A stretch of DNA of 64,000 nucleotides from Podarcis raffonei (taxonomy: Eukaryota; Chordata; Lepidosauria; Squamata; Lacertidae), in assembly GCF_027172205.1 (NCBI RefSeq), contig NC_070612.1, forward strand, positions 28,793,183 to 28,857,182. The letters run 5' to 3'. The notes below the pieces were generated by a model. That model was not told the origin of the DNA. It saw only the letters and a list, made by a program, of their open reading frames with translations, and made no database searches. Of the stretch, positions 1-11,100 are shown piece by piece. Positions within the stretch are counted from its first letter, which is position 1, and each line of letters opens with the position of its first letter. The translations under genes and the position numbers were made by a program.

Positions 1-54
1 GCAACCCCAGTCGTTCACAACTGGACTTAATTGTCAGGGGTCCCTTTACCTTTA
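1..54 (+). mobile_element. Sauria-type SINE, 3' tail fragment
   Basis: The first bases match the 3' part of the tRNA-derived SINE seen in full at 7595-7927, here in plus orientation and cut by the window edge. It ends in TCCCTTTACCTTTA, the ACCTTT-like terminal repeat I associate with Sauria SINEs. It lies in PDE8B intron 1, antisense to the gene. Confidence 0.7.
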
Positions 55-2608
55 AGCAATTTACAAACTCCTTCCCTCAAATGTTTGCAGAAAGTGGTAG
101 CAACAAATGCAAATTACAATGTCCAACCAAGACCAAACTGGTTGCAAGTTGACAGCATGAGTTTTTCATGTGTTTATGTTTATTTCTATCAGTTTCCATA
201 TTTACAAAATGTGATCCAGATTAAGTCACTGGCCAGTTGCATCCCCAACTACAATGTTTTCCTGCCAGCATGCTCTCTGTGACCGGAGTACTGGACGGCC
301 CTTTGCACTCACTTACCTACACAGTAGGGGAAACGCCGTGTCTCCAAATACATACAGAGACCCAAATATTCCCATTTAATCTGAAGGCATTCTGAATGTG
401 TTATTTTCATGAGTCCAGAACAGGGTTGGGGAACATGCAGCACTTCAAGATGTTGTTGGAATATCCCATCATCCCTGACTATTGGCCATGCTTGCTGGGA
501 CTGATGTGAGCTGGAGTCCAAAAACACCTGGGCTAGTTGAGGTTCCCCATCCCTTTTCTAGCTGTCATAGCCGGATCTTTAACTTGCTCTTTGCCAAGCA
601 TAATCGACTTAGACTGACTGTATGCAGCCAGGGTGAGGACCCGTGCTCTTCCAGACGTTAATGGCAATGGTCTTCCAGCCAGTATTGGAAATGGTCCAGA
701 ATGATGGGAACACTGCAGGGCAATAGGTTTACCATCTGTTATACTGCTGTTAATTCTGAGGTCTTAATTCACAGGTACCAGGAATGGTATTTCAGACTGT
801 ATTGTGGTTCCACTGAGAAAGCTGAACAGCGTCACTGTTTGAACAGTATGTAATCCCTCACCCTAAGCTAATGACTGTAGCTTTATCTACCCTACAACTC
901 TGTTCCTGGTCCTTGCCTCATTCTGTTTCTCTAGTCCTTCCTCCAGACCTCAGTACTGTCTTCTACACACTGGCCCAGTTTGTGTCCTTAGCGTGGATGA
1001 GCAAACATGCAGGTGCCTGGAGACTGCACACCTCCTCTGGTCGTGCTGCTGCTGCTGCCCTATTGAAAGCTAAGCCATGATTTGGCTTAGTATTATGTCT
1101 GACTAAGCCCCAGGTTTTGACTGCAGCTATGATCTTTTGTCCAGGAACCCATGTTTGCTCACTCACACATATTCATGGTTTAATGTAGCATTGCATGTGA
1201 ACCAGGACACTGTCTAGTTGGTGCTGATCTTTCATTCTGGCCATTAGTCTCTACCTCTTTCCTATCCTCCCCCCCCCCTTCTAATTCTGACATCTGTTTT
1301 TAAATGTTGATGTTAGCCTTGATTTCATGAATCTGAGATACTGTAGCTAGAAACTCAATATCCCTTACCCATTGTGACTGGTTCCTGCCTTATTTATTCC
1401 TCACCATTGTATCCCATCTTTCCTCCAAAGAGTTCAGGGTAACATGCATTTATCCCATTTTATCTACAGAATTCTATGTAGTACATTGGGGTGAGAGATG
1501 ATAACTAGCTCCAAGTTTGCCTACTGGACTTCACTGCAAACACGGATATGACTCTGGTCTCCCTGTTATAAGTTGAATGCCCCAATCATTACACCACCCT
1601 GGCTGTGTATATGTTTGATCTTGCTAAATTCTATGGACTCCCAGTCCCAGGAACTCAGAATACTTCTGGCTGCTAACAGCCTAGTCGCCCATTACTGTAA
1701 ACAACAATCAATCAGGTTCCCAGAAACAGTCTAAGTTTGACACATTGTTTATCCAGAATATTAAAAAGCTGTGGGGCAGGGTGGATAGACACACAGTATT
1801 CCACACCCTTCATCTCCCACTCATATTACAAGGTCTTGCAGCATCTTACCGTAAAGACTAACATTTATTACGGCATAAGCATTTATAACCTATAGTCCAC
1901 TCCATCAGTTGTAGTTCATAATAAATCTGTTGATCATTTAAGGTCCCATGGCTTGTTTTTACTGCAACAGACAAATTAACATGGCTACCATTCTGGAAAC
2001 TGTCACATTTAAATTAATTCATGCTTTTGTCCTTTCGGAATACATCTTTGCATTAACCCATCTTTCTGCTGCCACATCTTAGAATACTATATTTGAATAA
2101 ATGCAGGCACACTTTTCATGAGTAAGGCAAACGGCCTGACAAAAGCTAAATGCACAGAAGCCTTCGGGATGTGATGTAACTTTGACCCTGAGCTTCAGCA
2201 TTGTAGCTGCTTGCCAATACTGTACGTGAGTGTGGTCACCTATGTGCATGTACCAGAACTTGGCCAGAATGGGAGGGACCTGTAGCAGGAGTGAGTCACT
2301 GGGGTGCCATGGCAACAGCTCCTTTCAGCTGCATCCCATGTGCATCCGCAGCAGCATCTCTGCCCAGCACAAGCTGCAGCTTTTCAGCACCATGCTCCCT
2401 TCTCTTCCGTTCAGAGCAGGAGAGGCTTTTTGCCACTGCCAGTGAAAACAGCACCATGTAGGAGACAAAAACATAGAGCGCACTTGATGCTGCCATTTCC
2501 TTACCCCTCCTCTCTTTGTGGCTCATGTTGCTCATCTCCTGGGAAACAAGTAAAGAGACACCCATCTAAAAGTCCCTTTTTGGGGGGCAGTCACCCACCC
2601 CAAGTTGC
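55..2608 (-). other. PDE8B intron 1 (part), no gene
   Basis: This lies downstream of the PDE8B first-exon donor on the minus strand, so it is intronic by position. I see no coding exon. It holds old repeat pieces: a hAT-like fragment near 421-553 and, at about 1070-1200, a copy of the repeat containing GCCATGATTTGGCTTAG that recurs at 61.2-61.4 kb. Open frames at 2230-2615 on both strands have no splice context or recognisable domain. Confidence 0.6.
421..553. mobile_element. short non-autonomous hAT-like element
   Basis: The ends are inverted: CAGGGTTGGGGAACA at the left and GGTTCCCCATCCC at the right. The middle, with CATCATCCCTGACTATTGGC, recurs as diverged pieces at about 4661-4740 and 61890-62000. 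I see no clear 8-bp target duplication, so this copy is old and the hAT assignment rests on the end sequence. Confidence 0.5.
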
Positions 2609-2616
2609 CCTTTAGG

Positions 2617-3282
2617 CAGTGGCGTAGCGTGGGTTGTCAGCACCCGGGGCAAGGCAAGTAATTTGCGCCCCCTAACCCGTGGATTTGCGCCCCCTAACCC
2701 TACAAATCTATGCCTATGAATGATGGTCCCTCTCTCTCTCTCTCTTTCTCATATTCCAATTGATTCCCATTTCCGCCGATCGATCCCCGAAGCTCTCACC
2801 CAGCGAAATTCGTGCGTAATTACGCTTCGCCATCCCTAATCTTGCCGCTTCCACCGGGAAATCATGACGGTGCGTTTCTCCTCTCCAAACTTTCCCCGGC
2901 CCTTTGCCGGCCGGCGCAGCCCTTTTGGCTACGAGCTCCCCTCCTTCTCTGCCCGCTTCCAACCCCACCTCCCCGTCCAGCCTCCCTACCTCCTGAAAAA
3001 AGGTGCCGGCGCCGAGCAGGACACCCCCAGCGGCCATCGGAGAGAGGCGGGGCCGAGGGAGGCGAGCCAATGGGCGAGGCGGGGCGGGGTAGGTGGCCAC
3101 GGGGGCGGGCGCTGCCGCAGTCCTCGGGTGGGCAAGGTAGGAGCAGGCGGAGGCTGGCCGGCCGCTCTGACAATAGGGGCGGGCCGAGGGCACGACGCGG
3201 CTGGGCCCTCTGGACTCGCGCCCCCCCAGATGTTGCGCCCGGTGCGGCCGGCACCCCTGGCACCCCCCACGCTACGCCACTG
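2617..3282. mobile_element. hAT non-autonomous element with GC-rich cargo
   Basis: The 666-bp element has terminal inverted repeats CAGTGGCGTAGCGTGGG and CCCACGCTACGCCACTG. It is flanked by a perfect 8-bp target duplication, CCTTTAGG (2609-2616 and 3283-3290), which identifies a hAT-superfamily insertion of recent date. A second copy at 57544-57806 shares about 40 bp at each end but is only 263 bp long. The roughly 530 bp of internal GC-rich sequence here, including a CT microsatellite near 2729-2750, is not shared. Long overlapping open frames on both strands in this interval are best explained by GC content, not by coding. Confidence 0.9.
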
Positions 3283-3698
3283 CCTTTAGGAGTCAGGCAG
3301 TCGGTCAGAAAAGGAGTAAGGTGGTAAACTTGGCACAGGCTAAAGTTTCAAAAGCACACACCCACACCCCAGTGGGACACCTCCCATAGCCCAAGGCCAC
3401 GTCAAATTAATAGCCAACATGTATTGAGGGTGTCCCACGGGAAAAAGATTTGCCAGTCAAAAGTTTCTGCCTTCCAGTGGGCCCCACTGGGGTGGATTTT
3501 AAAAATGTCGATATTCGTCCAAGCCTGCTTAGTGTAGTTCCTTCAAGCGGTCGCCTTGACCCCTGGTGAGGCAACGGGACACCCACCCACCCTTTTCTTC
3601 ACCTCATGCCCCCCCACCCCAGCTGAGTCTCCCACCTTCTCGGCCCCCAAGGCTGTCCTGCGCGGTGCTGGCACCAACCCGCCCCTCGCCTCCTTTAC

Positions 3699-4019
3699 CT
3701 TGACGTCGGTCTGGCTGGTCTGAGTCTCCGCCTCGACGCCACAGCAGTGGTGCACCCCGCTCCTGCCTTCTCGGCCGGCGGGCTTCCTGCGCCTGTGGGC
3801 CGGGCAGTTTGGCGGCGGCGGCGGCGGCTGCTGCCGGCTCTGGTAGGCGAGGACCGACGGGATGGAGTCGGCCGCGTCGGTCTTGACGAAGAGGCCGTGC
3901 AAGGTGGCGGCGGTGCCCTGCGAGATGGTGGTGGTCTGATGCGGGGAGTTGGACTCGTCCGAGTCCCGGCAGTAAATCACGCCGCTCTGCGAGACGTGGA
4001 TGCTGGGAGCGCAGCCCAT
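3699..4019 (-). CDS. PDE8B: PDE8B first coding exon (cAMP phosphodiesterase 8B)
   Basis: PDE8B is the high-affinity, IBMX-insensitive cAMP-specific phosphodiesterase of adrenal, thyroid and brain. This exon encodes 107 residues beginning [13 protein letters not shown], which I recognise as the PDE8 N-terminus (PDE8A also starts MGCAPSIH). Gly2-Cys3 is a candidate myristoylation/palmitoylation site that would tether the enzyme to membranes. Further matches to mammalian PDE8B are [13 protein letters not shown] (residues 14-26), the segment around [11 protein letters not shown] (41-51) and EAETQT (96-101). Residues 65-93 are a species-variable Pro/Arg-rich stretch with a run of six prolines. The exon ends at GTCAAG followed by a GTAAAG donor in phase 0. 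The REC-like, PAS and catalytic PDEase exons must lie beyond base 1, so only the start of the gene is in this window. Confidence 0.93.
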
Positions 4020-4560
4020 CCCTCCGCTGCCGCCTCGCCGCCCAGCAAGCCGGCGGGGCCCGCGAAGCTCCCCGGGAGGAGCTGCCCAGGCGGCCGAGAG
4101 AGGCCCCCTCAGAGCTCCCAGCGCTGCTCAGCCCAGCCTAGGGAGCCGCCGCCGGCCTGGTGCTGCTGAACATCGCCTCGCCTCTCACTCGGCGCAAGCG
4201 GCGCGCGCCGCCCGCCTCAGGGCGCCAAGCGGTGTTTGCTTCGCGGTCTCTCTACGGCGCCCCATCGGCTCCCCGCGACGCTGCTGCCTGCTTGGCGAGG
4301 CGGGAGCCGCCGGCCGCAGAGGGGCAGCTGGAGCCCGCCGCTGCGCTCCATCAGGGCATCCTTTCATACCCCGCTCCGGGAGGCGGGAGAGGAACCCGGA
4401 AGGCTGCCCTCCTGGGGGAACTTTGCGCGCTGCTGCCCGGAGCAGAGCCTGCCAACAGCTGCGCCGCCGCCGCCGCCTCGCTCACCTTTCGCGGCTGCCG
4501 CAATCCCGGCTGCTCCGGTCTCTAGTGGCAGCCTCATCTCTCCTCGCCCTCATCTCTCTC
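4020..4560 (-). promoter_or_regulatory. PDE8B CpG-island promoter / 5' UTR
   Basis: Immediately upstream of the PDE8B start codon is about 540 bp of very GC-rich, CpG-dense sequence with GGCGG/GCCGCC tracts and no TATA box that I can see. It contrasts sharply with the AT-rich flanks. That is the usual form of a vertebrate CpG-island promoter. Long open frames here on both strands follow from the low stop-codon frequency and are not reported as genes. The exact transcription start cannot be read from sequence. Confidence 0.65.
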
Positions 4561-5181
4561 TCCCTTTCTGCACCCGCACGCAGCCCTGCGCGCCTACGTC
4601 TGAGGTCTGGCCACAGGCAGAGCGCCGGGCTGTTTGGCTCTGGCAACCTGTTGTTGTTCTTTGGACTCCAGCTCCCATCATCCCTGACCATTGGCCGTGC
4701 TGGCTGGGGCTGATGGGAACTGGAGTCCCACCGTCATCCGGAGGGCCACAATTTGCCCCATCTCAATGGGTCGGCAAAAGGAAATGGCGAGCTGGTAAAC
4801 AGGGATGTGTGAGGAGCGCTGCAGCTTCACTTTCTCCATAGGAATGAATGGGAACCATTTCCTTATCGTAGGCGAAAACACTAAGGTGCAATCCAGGGAA
4901 TGAAATTTCTCTGGATACTATTGACCCCTCAGACATTCATTTAGGTAATATGAATGCCCATGGGGTAGAGTAGCATAGCATAGTGGTTCTGTCTGGGCGG
5001 GGTGCATTTACAGTATTATAATGTGAAGAGTGCCCCCACACCTATAGCTGTACATGCAAAGGGGAAGGCTCTCTGTGCAGGGTTCCTGATCATGAAGAGG
5101 GATTTACACAGTGAATGAGCATAGTTCAGGGGCTGAGTCTTCTGTTCTGGTGCTGCCTCCTCCTTCCCCAAGATCTACGGG

Positions 5182-6000
5182 TGTTGTTGTTGTTGTTTAG
5201 TCGTGTCCGACTCTTCGTGACCCCATGAACCAGAGCACGCCAGGCACTCCTGTCTTCCACGGCCTCCCACAGTTTGGTCAAACTTATGTTGGTAGCTTCG
5301 AGAACACTATCTAACCATCTCGTCCTCTGTCATCCCCCTCTCCTTGTGCCCTCCATCTTCAGCAACATCAGGGTCTTTTCCAGGGAGTCTTCTCTTTTCA
5401 TCAGGTGGCCAAAATATTGGAGCCTCAGCTTCAGGATCTGTCCTTCCAGTGAGCACTCAGGACTGATTTCCTTAAGAATGGATAGGTTTGATCTTCTTGC
5501 AGTCCATGGGACTCTCAAGAGTCTCCTCCAGCACCATAATTCAAAAGCATCAATTCTTCGGTGATCAGCCTTCTTTATGGTCCAGCTCTCACTTCCATAC
5601 ATCACTACTGGAAAAACCATAACTTTAATTATACAGACCTTTGTTGGCAAGGTGGTGTCTCTGCTTTTAAAGATGCTGTCTAGGTTTGTCATTGCTTTTC
5701 TCCCAAGAAGCAGGCATCTTTTAATTTCGTGACCGCTGTCACCATCTGCAATGATCATGGAGCCCAAGAAAGTAAAATCTCTCACTGCCTCCATTTCTTC
5801 CCCTTCTATTTGCCAGGAGGAGATGGGACCAGTGGCCATGATCTTCATTTTTTTAATGTTGAGCTTCAGACCATATTTTGCACTCTCCTCTTTCACCCTC
5901 ATTAAAAGGTTCTTTAATTCCTCCTCACTTTCTGCCATCAAGGTTGTGTCATCTGCATATCTGAGGTTGTTGATATTTCTTCCGGCAATCTTAATTCCGG
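5182..6000 (-). mobile_element. BovB (RTE) LINE, 5'-truncated 3' end
   Basis: Read on the minus strand this is the C-terminal part of a BovB reverse transcriptase. The catalytic YADD box is encoded at 5948-5959, followed by a long open stretch to about 5330 with the BovB-typical segments MYGSESWTIKKAD and ELWCWRRLLRVPWTARRSN. It then runs into the BovB 3' end with an ACAACA-type tail (plus strand TGTTGTTGTT at 5182). A frame interruption precedes the extreme C-terminus. The endonuclease and most of the RT are missing, so it cannot be autonomous. The same family occurs at 13327-13808 and 14730-14955. Confidence 0.93.
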
Positions 6001-6899
6001 AATTAAGGTCTATGGGTATAGGGCAGTATACAAATTAAATAAATAATAATTATTATTCCTCCTGATGGAATGCCTATCTGAAGAAGGCTGATGGTGGGGT
6101 GGGGGAAAGCTGCCTCATCCCCACCTTTTCCATAGCTTTCCATGTTTGGGTCAGTAGAAAGAAAAGTTGATCCTTCTACAGAGCAGGATTCGAGATCTCA
6201 GGTAAACAAATCTGCTGTGTTTGCTCCATACCACTAAATGTAGAGAGGCAATGCTGGGACAAATAATCCACAGGAGACCACATGGTGGGTGTGATGTTCA
6301 TCTGGGTGCATGCACACCCAGTGATTCCTGTGAGTGCGATGGCATAAAAGGATGCAAATCTGGCAACAACACTTTCCGGTGCCCTTTTTCATGGTTCCTT
6401 TCACTTAGCTCTGCATAAGAGGCACATCTTAGTTCTTACTTTTACACACATTTTAAAAGCACTTAGATAAAAGTGCTACAAAAGTACATTGTGTTCCTAA
6501 TAAATGATTTAAGAAGATTCCAGACATACAATACAAATCTAATAATGATGGTATGTCAACAGCTATTCCGAGAAAGAGGTAGGTGTCATAATTTCCAAAA
6601 AAGTAGTCATATTCGGCTGTTGTAGCAGAAGCAACAAAGAACCTTGTAGAAGCTTAAAAGCCAAGGTATAAGTTTTCATAGACCACAGTCCACTTCATCA
6701 GATGCATAAACTGGAATCTTGAATTGTGTCTGTATGCTTGTTAATTCAGGATAATGTTTCATGCATCTGATGAAGACCACGAGCCACAAAAGCTTATGCT
6801 ATGTTAGGCTCTCAGGTGCCACAAGAATTTATGTTGAATGTGCTATATTGGATAACAAATTGAAGATGACGCAAACAAGTATCAACCATATTACACCCT

Positions 6900-7210
6900 A
6901 TGATTGGCAGGGGGGACCTTGTCAGTAGTGCTACCGCTGGCGGCTGCCTGGTTGATGACAGGATCTTTTCGGTGGTGGTTCTCTATTTGTGGAATGCTGT
7001 CCCTGGTGAGGTGTGTCTGTCTCGAATATTGCTAACTTTCAGGACAATTTTTAAAATGTTTCTGTTTACCCAGGCGTTTGATGGCTAAAATATACTGTTT
7101 GTGAGTCCAGAATCACTGGATGACAATGATGTTTTTATAACTGTATTTAAAATGCTTTTTTATTGTTGATGTGTTTGCCATGCTGTAGAGGGGAATATAA
7201 ACTGGATAAA
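6900..7210 (+). mobile_element. degraded L2/CR1-group LINE 3' end
   Basis: A short open frame (6900-7088) reads FSVVVLYLWNAVPGEV, which parallels FSVVAPTLWNALPSDV in the better-preserved L2 end at 21827-22354. It is followed by an AT-rich 3' UTR and a short tail. It is old and strongly diverged. Confidence 0.55.
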
Positions 7211-7229
7211 CAAACAAAGTGAAATGTCT

Positions 7230-7426
7230 CAAAACTCCAGCTGTGGTATAGCAGTCCTCTGCTATTGTCTTCCAAGTCTTGGGAAATAACTGTAGCAATC
7301 TTATGAACACAGACTAAGATGGGAGATGGAGTTGTCTCATCTTAGTCTGTGTTCATAAGATTGCTACAGTTATTTCCCAAGACTTGGAAGACGATAGAGC
7401 ACTGCTATACCACAGCTGGAGTTTTG
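7230..7426. repeat. large inverted repeat, about 90-bp arms, 16-nt spacer
   Basis: The left arm (7230-7321) is the reverse complement of the right arm (7338-7426), with only a couple of mismatches and one 3-bp indel near the outer third. Both arms carry GAACACAGACTAAGATG and its complement beside the loop. A transcript in either direction would fold into a long, nearly perfect hairpin. I see no transposon ends, target duplication or coding potential at the boundaries. See findings. Confidence 0.9.
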
Positions 7427-7594
7427 TGATCTGTTTAGGATGTATCTTGACAAGATGGAAATAATGCAGAAGGAAGCTACTTAGATATTAATGCAGATAG
7501 AATGTGTGATTTATGAGAAAGTATTGAAAGAATTTTCAAGGTGTGGAATAGTGAAAGAACAAGTGAGATTTGTGGATGGATTCAGATATTTAAA

Positions 7595-7927
7595 GGGTAA
7601 AGGGGACCCCTGACCATTAGGTCCAGTCGTGACCGACTCTGGGGTTGCGGCGCTCATCTCGCTTAAGGGAGCTGACGTACAGCTTCCGGGTCATGTGACT
7701 AAGCCGCTTCTGGCAAACCAGAGCAGCGCACGGAAACGCCGTTTACCTTCCCGCTGGAGCGGTACCTATTTATCTACTTGCACTTTCACATGCTTTTGAA
7801 CTGCTAGGTTGGCAGGAGCAGGGACCGAGCAATGGGAGCTCACCCCATCGCTGGGATTCGAACCACCGACCTTCTGATCGGCAAGTCCTAGGCTCTGTGG
7901 TTTAACCCACAGCGCCACCCGCGTTCC
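7595..7927 (-). mobile_element. full-length Sauria-type tRNA SINE
   Basis: On the minus strand the element starts GGGTGGCGCTGTGGGTTAAA and includes a B-box-like GGTTCGAATCCC, so the head is tRNA-derived. An unrelated body follows, then a 3' end reading GGTCAGGGGTCCCCTTTACC. A 14-bp target duplication, TTCAGATATTTAAA, flanks it (7581-7594 and from 7928). This matches the Sauria SINE plan: tRNA head, unique body, BovB-mobilised tail. The clean duplication and intact ends indicate a relatively recent insertion. Confidence 0.9.
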
Positions 7928-8033
7928 TTCAGATATTTAAAAGATGGGAGCAATTGTCTACACTATCAACAGAGAGTTCAAAGAAAACAGGCATGGCCCC
8001 AACATCAACCAGGTCAGGCATACACACAGGATA

Positions 8034-8178
8034 GCTCAGTTGGTTAGTGTGTGGTGCTGACAATGCCAAGGTTGCAGGTTTGATCCTTGTAAGGGATACC
8101 TGCATATTCCTGCATTGCAGGGGGTTGGTCTAGGTGATCCTCAGGGTCCTTTCCAGCTCTGTGAGTCTATGAGTCTGT
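8034..8178 (+). mobile_element. tRNA-Ile-headed SINE with CR1-like tail
   Basis: The head GATAGCTCAGTTGGTTAGTG, the middle TGCTGACAATGCCAAGGTTG and a B-box-like GGTTTGATCC follow tRNA-Ile closely. The 3' half, with GGTCTAGGTGATCCTCAGGG and an ending like ATGAGTCTGTATGG, resembles a CR1 LINE tail. A real tRNA is excluded: the acceptor stem does not close and the sequence runs on without a terminator. Confidence 0.75.
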
Positions 8179-11100
8179 ATGGCTCCTGTTCGCAATGGCT
8201 GCCTGCTGTTTAAGTTACCCAAAATGTGAGTTGAGACTGCTGTGATTTGGCTGAAGGCAAAGCACCTAGGACTGCAGGGGGTCCCTATCTGGGGATCTGA
8301 TGTAGAATAGTAGATCTGCTACCTTCTAGGGAGAGTCTGTATGCATCCACTTACGCTGTGCTTGCCTATTTGTCAACAAAACATATCTTGCTAAGTTGCT
8401 GTAAGTTTCCTTGCTCTCTTGCTCCCTAGGAAACAAAATCTGGTAATACTGCCCCTGGATTTTTCCCATCACTCGGGGGAGTGAGAAGCATTTAACAATA
8501 GTTTCTGGGAGGATTTCCCTTACAATGGTGAGATTAAAAGCATGTCTGTACAGAAACAGAAAGACAGCAATCAGTTAAAGGATCTGCATGGGCAAAATCC
8601 CAATACTGTGCAGTAAACAAAGCTCTCAGCAAGAGAAGCTTTAAAACAGTGTCTTTGTTGTTTTTAAGAGGTTATGTTGAATGTTAGTTTTGCAGCCAGA
8701 AGCTGTAAGTGCACCACACACAATAGATTAAATGGCAGTAGCAAAATAATAATTAGAAGGACAACAATGGGCCATATGCCATAGTGGATTTGCACTAGCA
8801 GAAAAGTGAATTCACTTATACAACGTGGGACATCCAATCTCCCCTGTCTATGGCAGTCTTCTAGGCCATGTCCCCTACTGTTCCACAGGGTCCACCAAGC
8901 CACAGGAGAAGCTTTTGAGGGGTGTGGATAGAGCACAAAGGAACCATAATCTATGTCACAATCATAGCAAGTAACATAAATATATCAGATTCACATGCAA
9001 CACTTAATGCTATTTATTGAGGTGGGGAAATCCACCAACACTTGCTAGGCATATTCTTTTTGACAACTGTCAGATTTTAATAGCCCAAGGAGGCAGATAA
9101 TAGCTACCCACGTTAGCTTTCAAAGTACGTAAAACGCATAATGCCAACTTATATTTGAGCAATAGATAAAACAAACCCTGAATACAGCACCTGCAGGCCA
9201 TTGATAACACTATTCATTTGTCCCTTCAGCTCAGCTATTTAGAAAAAAGGCATTAGTATTAATATATTTACCATCAGAACTCTGGATTTAAAGGTGCTCT
9301 ATGTTAGATCTCTTTGCCAACATTCCCAATCGTCTGTCACTTTAGTTTTCCTTGCTCCTTAGCAAATCTCTAGCAGCTCTGTGCCATTTTCTCGTTACCT
9401 TCCTCTGAGGCAAGTCTGTCTCCTGGTGTCTACTTCCATTCATATTAGAAGGGATTCCTATGGCAATGTAGCACTCCAAGCAAAATCAGAAGACAGATGG
9501 AAATGGTTTGGCACTAGCTTTTCTTTCAATGCCTATTTAATTTAGAGTTAGTTGATGTAACAGCTTTTCATCTCAGGTGACTGAAGATAACTTTCTATTA
9601 TATGCTTCCAGTCATGGTCAGTTATCTCTGCCCCTCCTACTCCCACCCTCCCTAACAGTCCTCCCCTCCAATGGAATGACTGGTTCTCAAAGCATCTCCC
9701 ATTTATGCTTGAGCTATAGTAAGAGGAACCAGTGCCCTTTCACATGGTCACTGTTTCCTAGAGATACAACGGCACACAGCAACATTTTATCCAACAATAG
9801 TACAGGCCAGTTCCAGATTACTATCTTCATGAATTAAAAACCCAGCAGGAAAAGCAGTCCATTCTGGGTCATGCTTCACAAAGATCCCCTTATAAGGAGT
9901 TTGTGAGAATATGTGTTACGATTGAGGGTGCTCCAACTATGGCATGGTGGCTGCTTTTCCACAACTGCATCCTAAGTTGTTCTGGTAACATGAAATAGCA
10001 ATATCACATAGGAAAAGCAGATTTCATAGGAATTATCCCAAAACTCCTGGTGGTTAATTATTGCCCACTTTTGGATGTAATGCAGCTAAACATGATCAGG
10101 ACAAGGCCCTGGCATGAATGTTCTTCTCTCTGTCTCACTCAGCTATGAGAAGTATGGAAACTTTTACTTCTGGGTTAGATTAACCATAGCTTCTTGTGCT
10201 GTCCAAACTCAACAATCTGTGGGTCAAATATAATTTGTTTGAAACAAGTCAGCTTCAGACATGGGTTATGAAGCTGGCATGCTTAAACAAATAATAACTA
10301 ACGTTAATCACAGTTTAGGGTTGGGACAACATGCTAAACTTTGGTTAATGAAAATTGAAATTGAATGCTTCTGAACTCCTCCTTGGCGCCATGCTGGGGT
10401 GCAGTTCATTGTCATCACACTAAAAAATGGTTTAACATAACATCTGAGCACAACCTATATGTGTAAGGCCAAAAACAACAACACCTTACATATATTAAAA
10501 CTTTACGCTCCTGCAAAATAAAGGATTTATTCTGCCTGCTGCAAGTGTTAAGATGACTTGGTTTTTACTGAGTCTGTTTCAGATACATAATGAAGTTAGT
10601 TATGTCCAACTGACTGCAGTATCAACATTGTAAGAGTCCTTTTGCATCAGGACAAGCATCCTTCTAGTCCAGAATCCTGATTCACACACCATTTTGTCAG
10701 ATGCTCCTGTGAAGTTTACAAGCACCCCTCTCTGCTCATCCCCAGCAGCTGGCAGCGCCATCCCAAACAATTTTGCTGCTTGAGATGAAGAATAAGTTTG
10801 TGTTCCCCTACCCTCCCATTCCATGCTGACTGGACTGACTTGTACTTCAACATAGGTGATGAGACATCATCCTCCATCACATGTACAGGCAGCAGACTAG
10901 CTTAGAGGCACACAGAAACCAAAAGTGAACAAAGGCACTCAGCCACCACAAAGGCCTCCAGGAGCAAGCCTGGGGTGAAGAACACTCCCTGATCCTTCAA
11001 GCAGAATGCAACCTAATCCACTCAGACAGCAACCCCTTCTAAGGCGCCACTATGAGACTGTCTGCTGCAACAGACTAACAGGGTTATTCCTATAGCAGTT

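Noticed and set aside
2714-3327. Several overlapping 95-170 codon frames on both strands
   Set aside because: They lie inside the GC-rich cargo of a hAT element; low stop density explains them, and no domain or splice context is present.
3747-4841. Long plus-strand frames of 120-237 codons across the PDE8B promoter
   Set aside because: They are antisense to a recognised exon and a CpG island; low-complexity Pro/Arg/Ala translations are typical of non-coding GC-rich DNA.
8034-8110. Candidate tRNA-Ile gene
   Set aside because: Head of a SINE: no closed acceptor stem, no terminator, and it runs into a SINE body.
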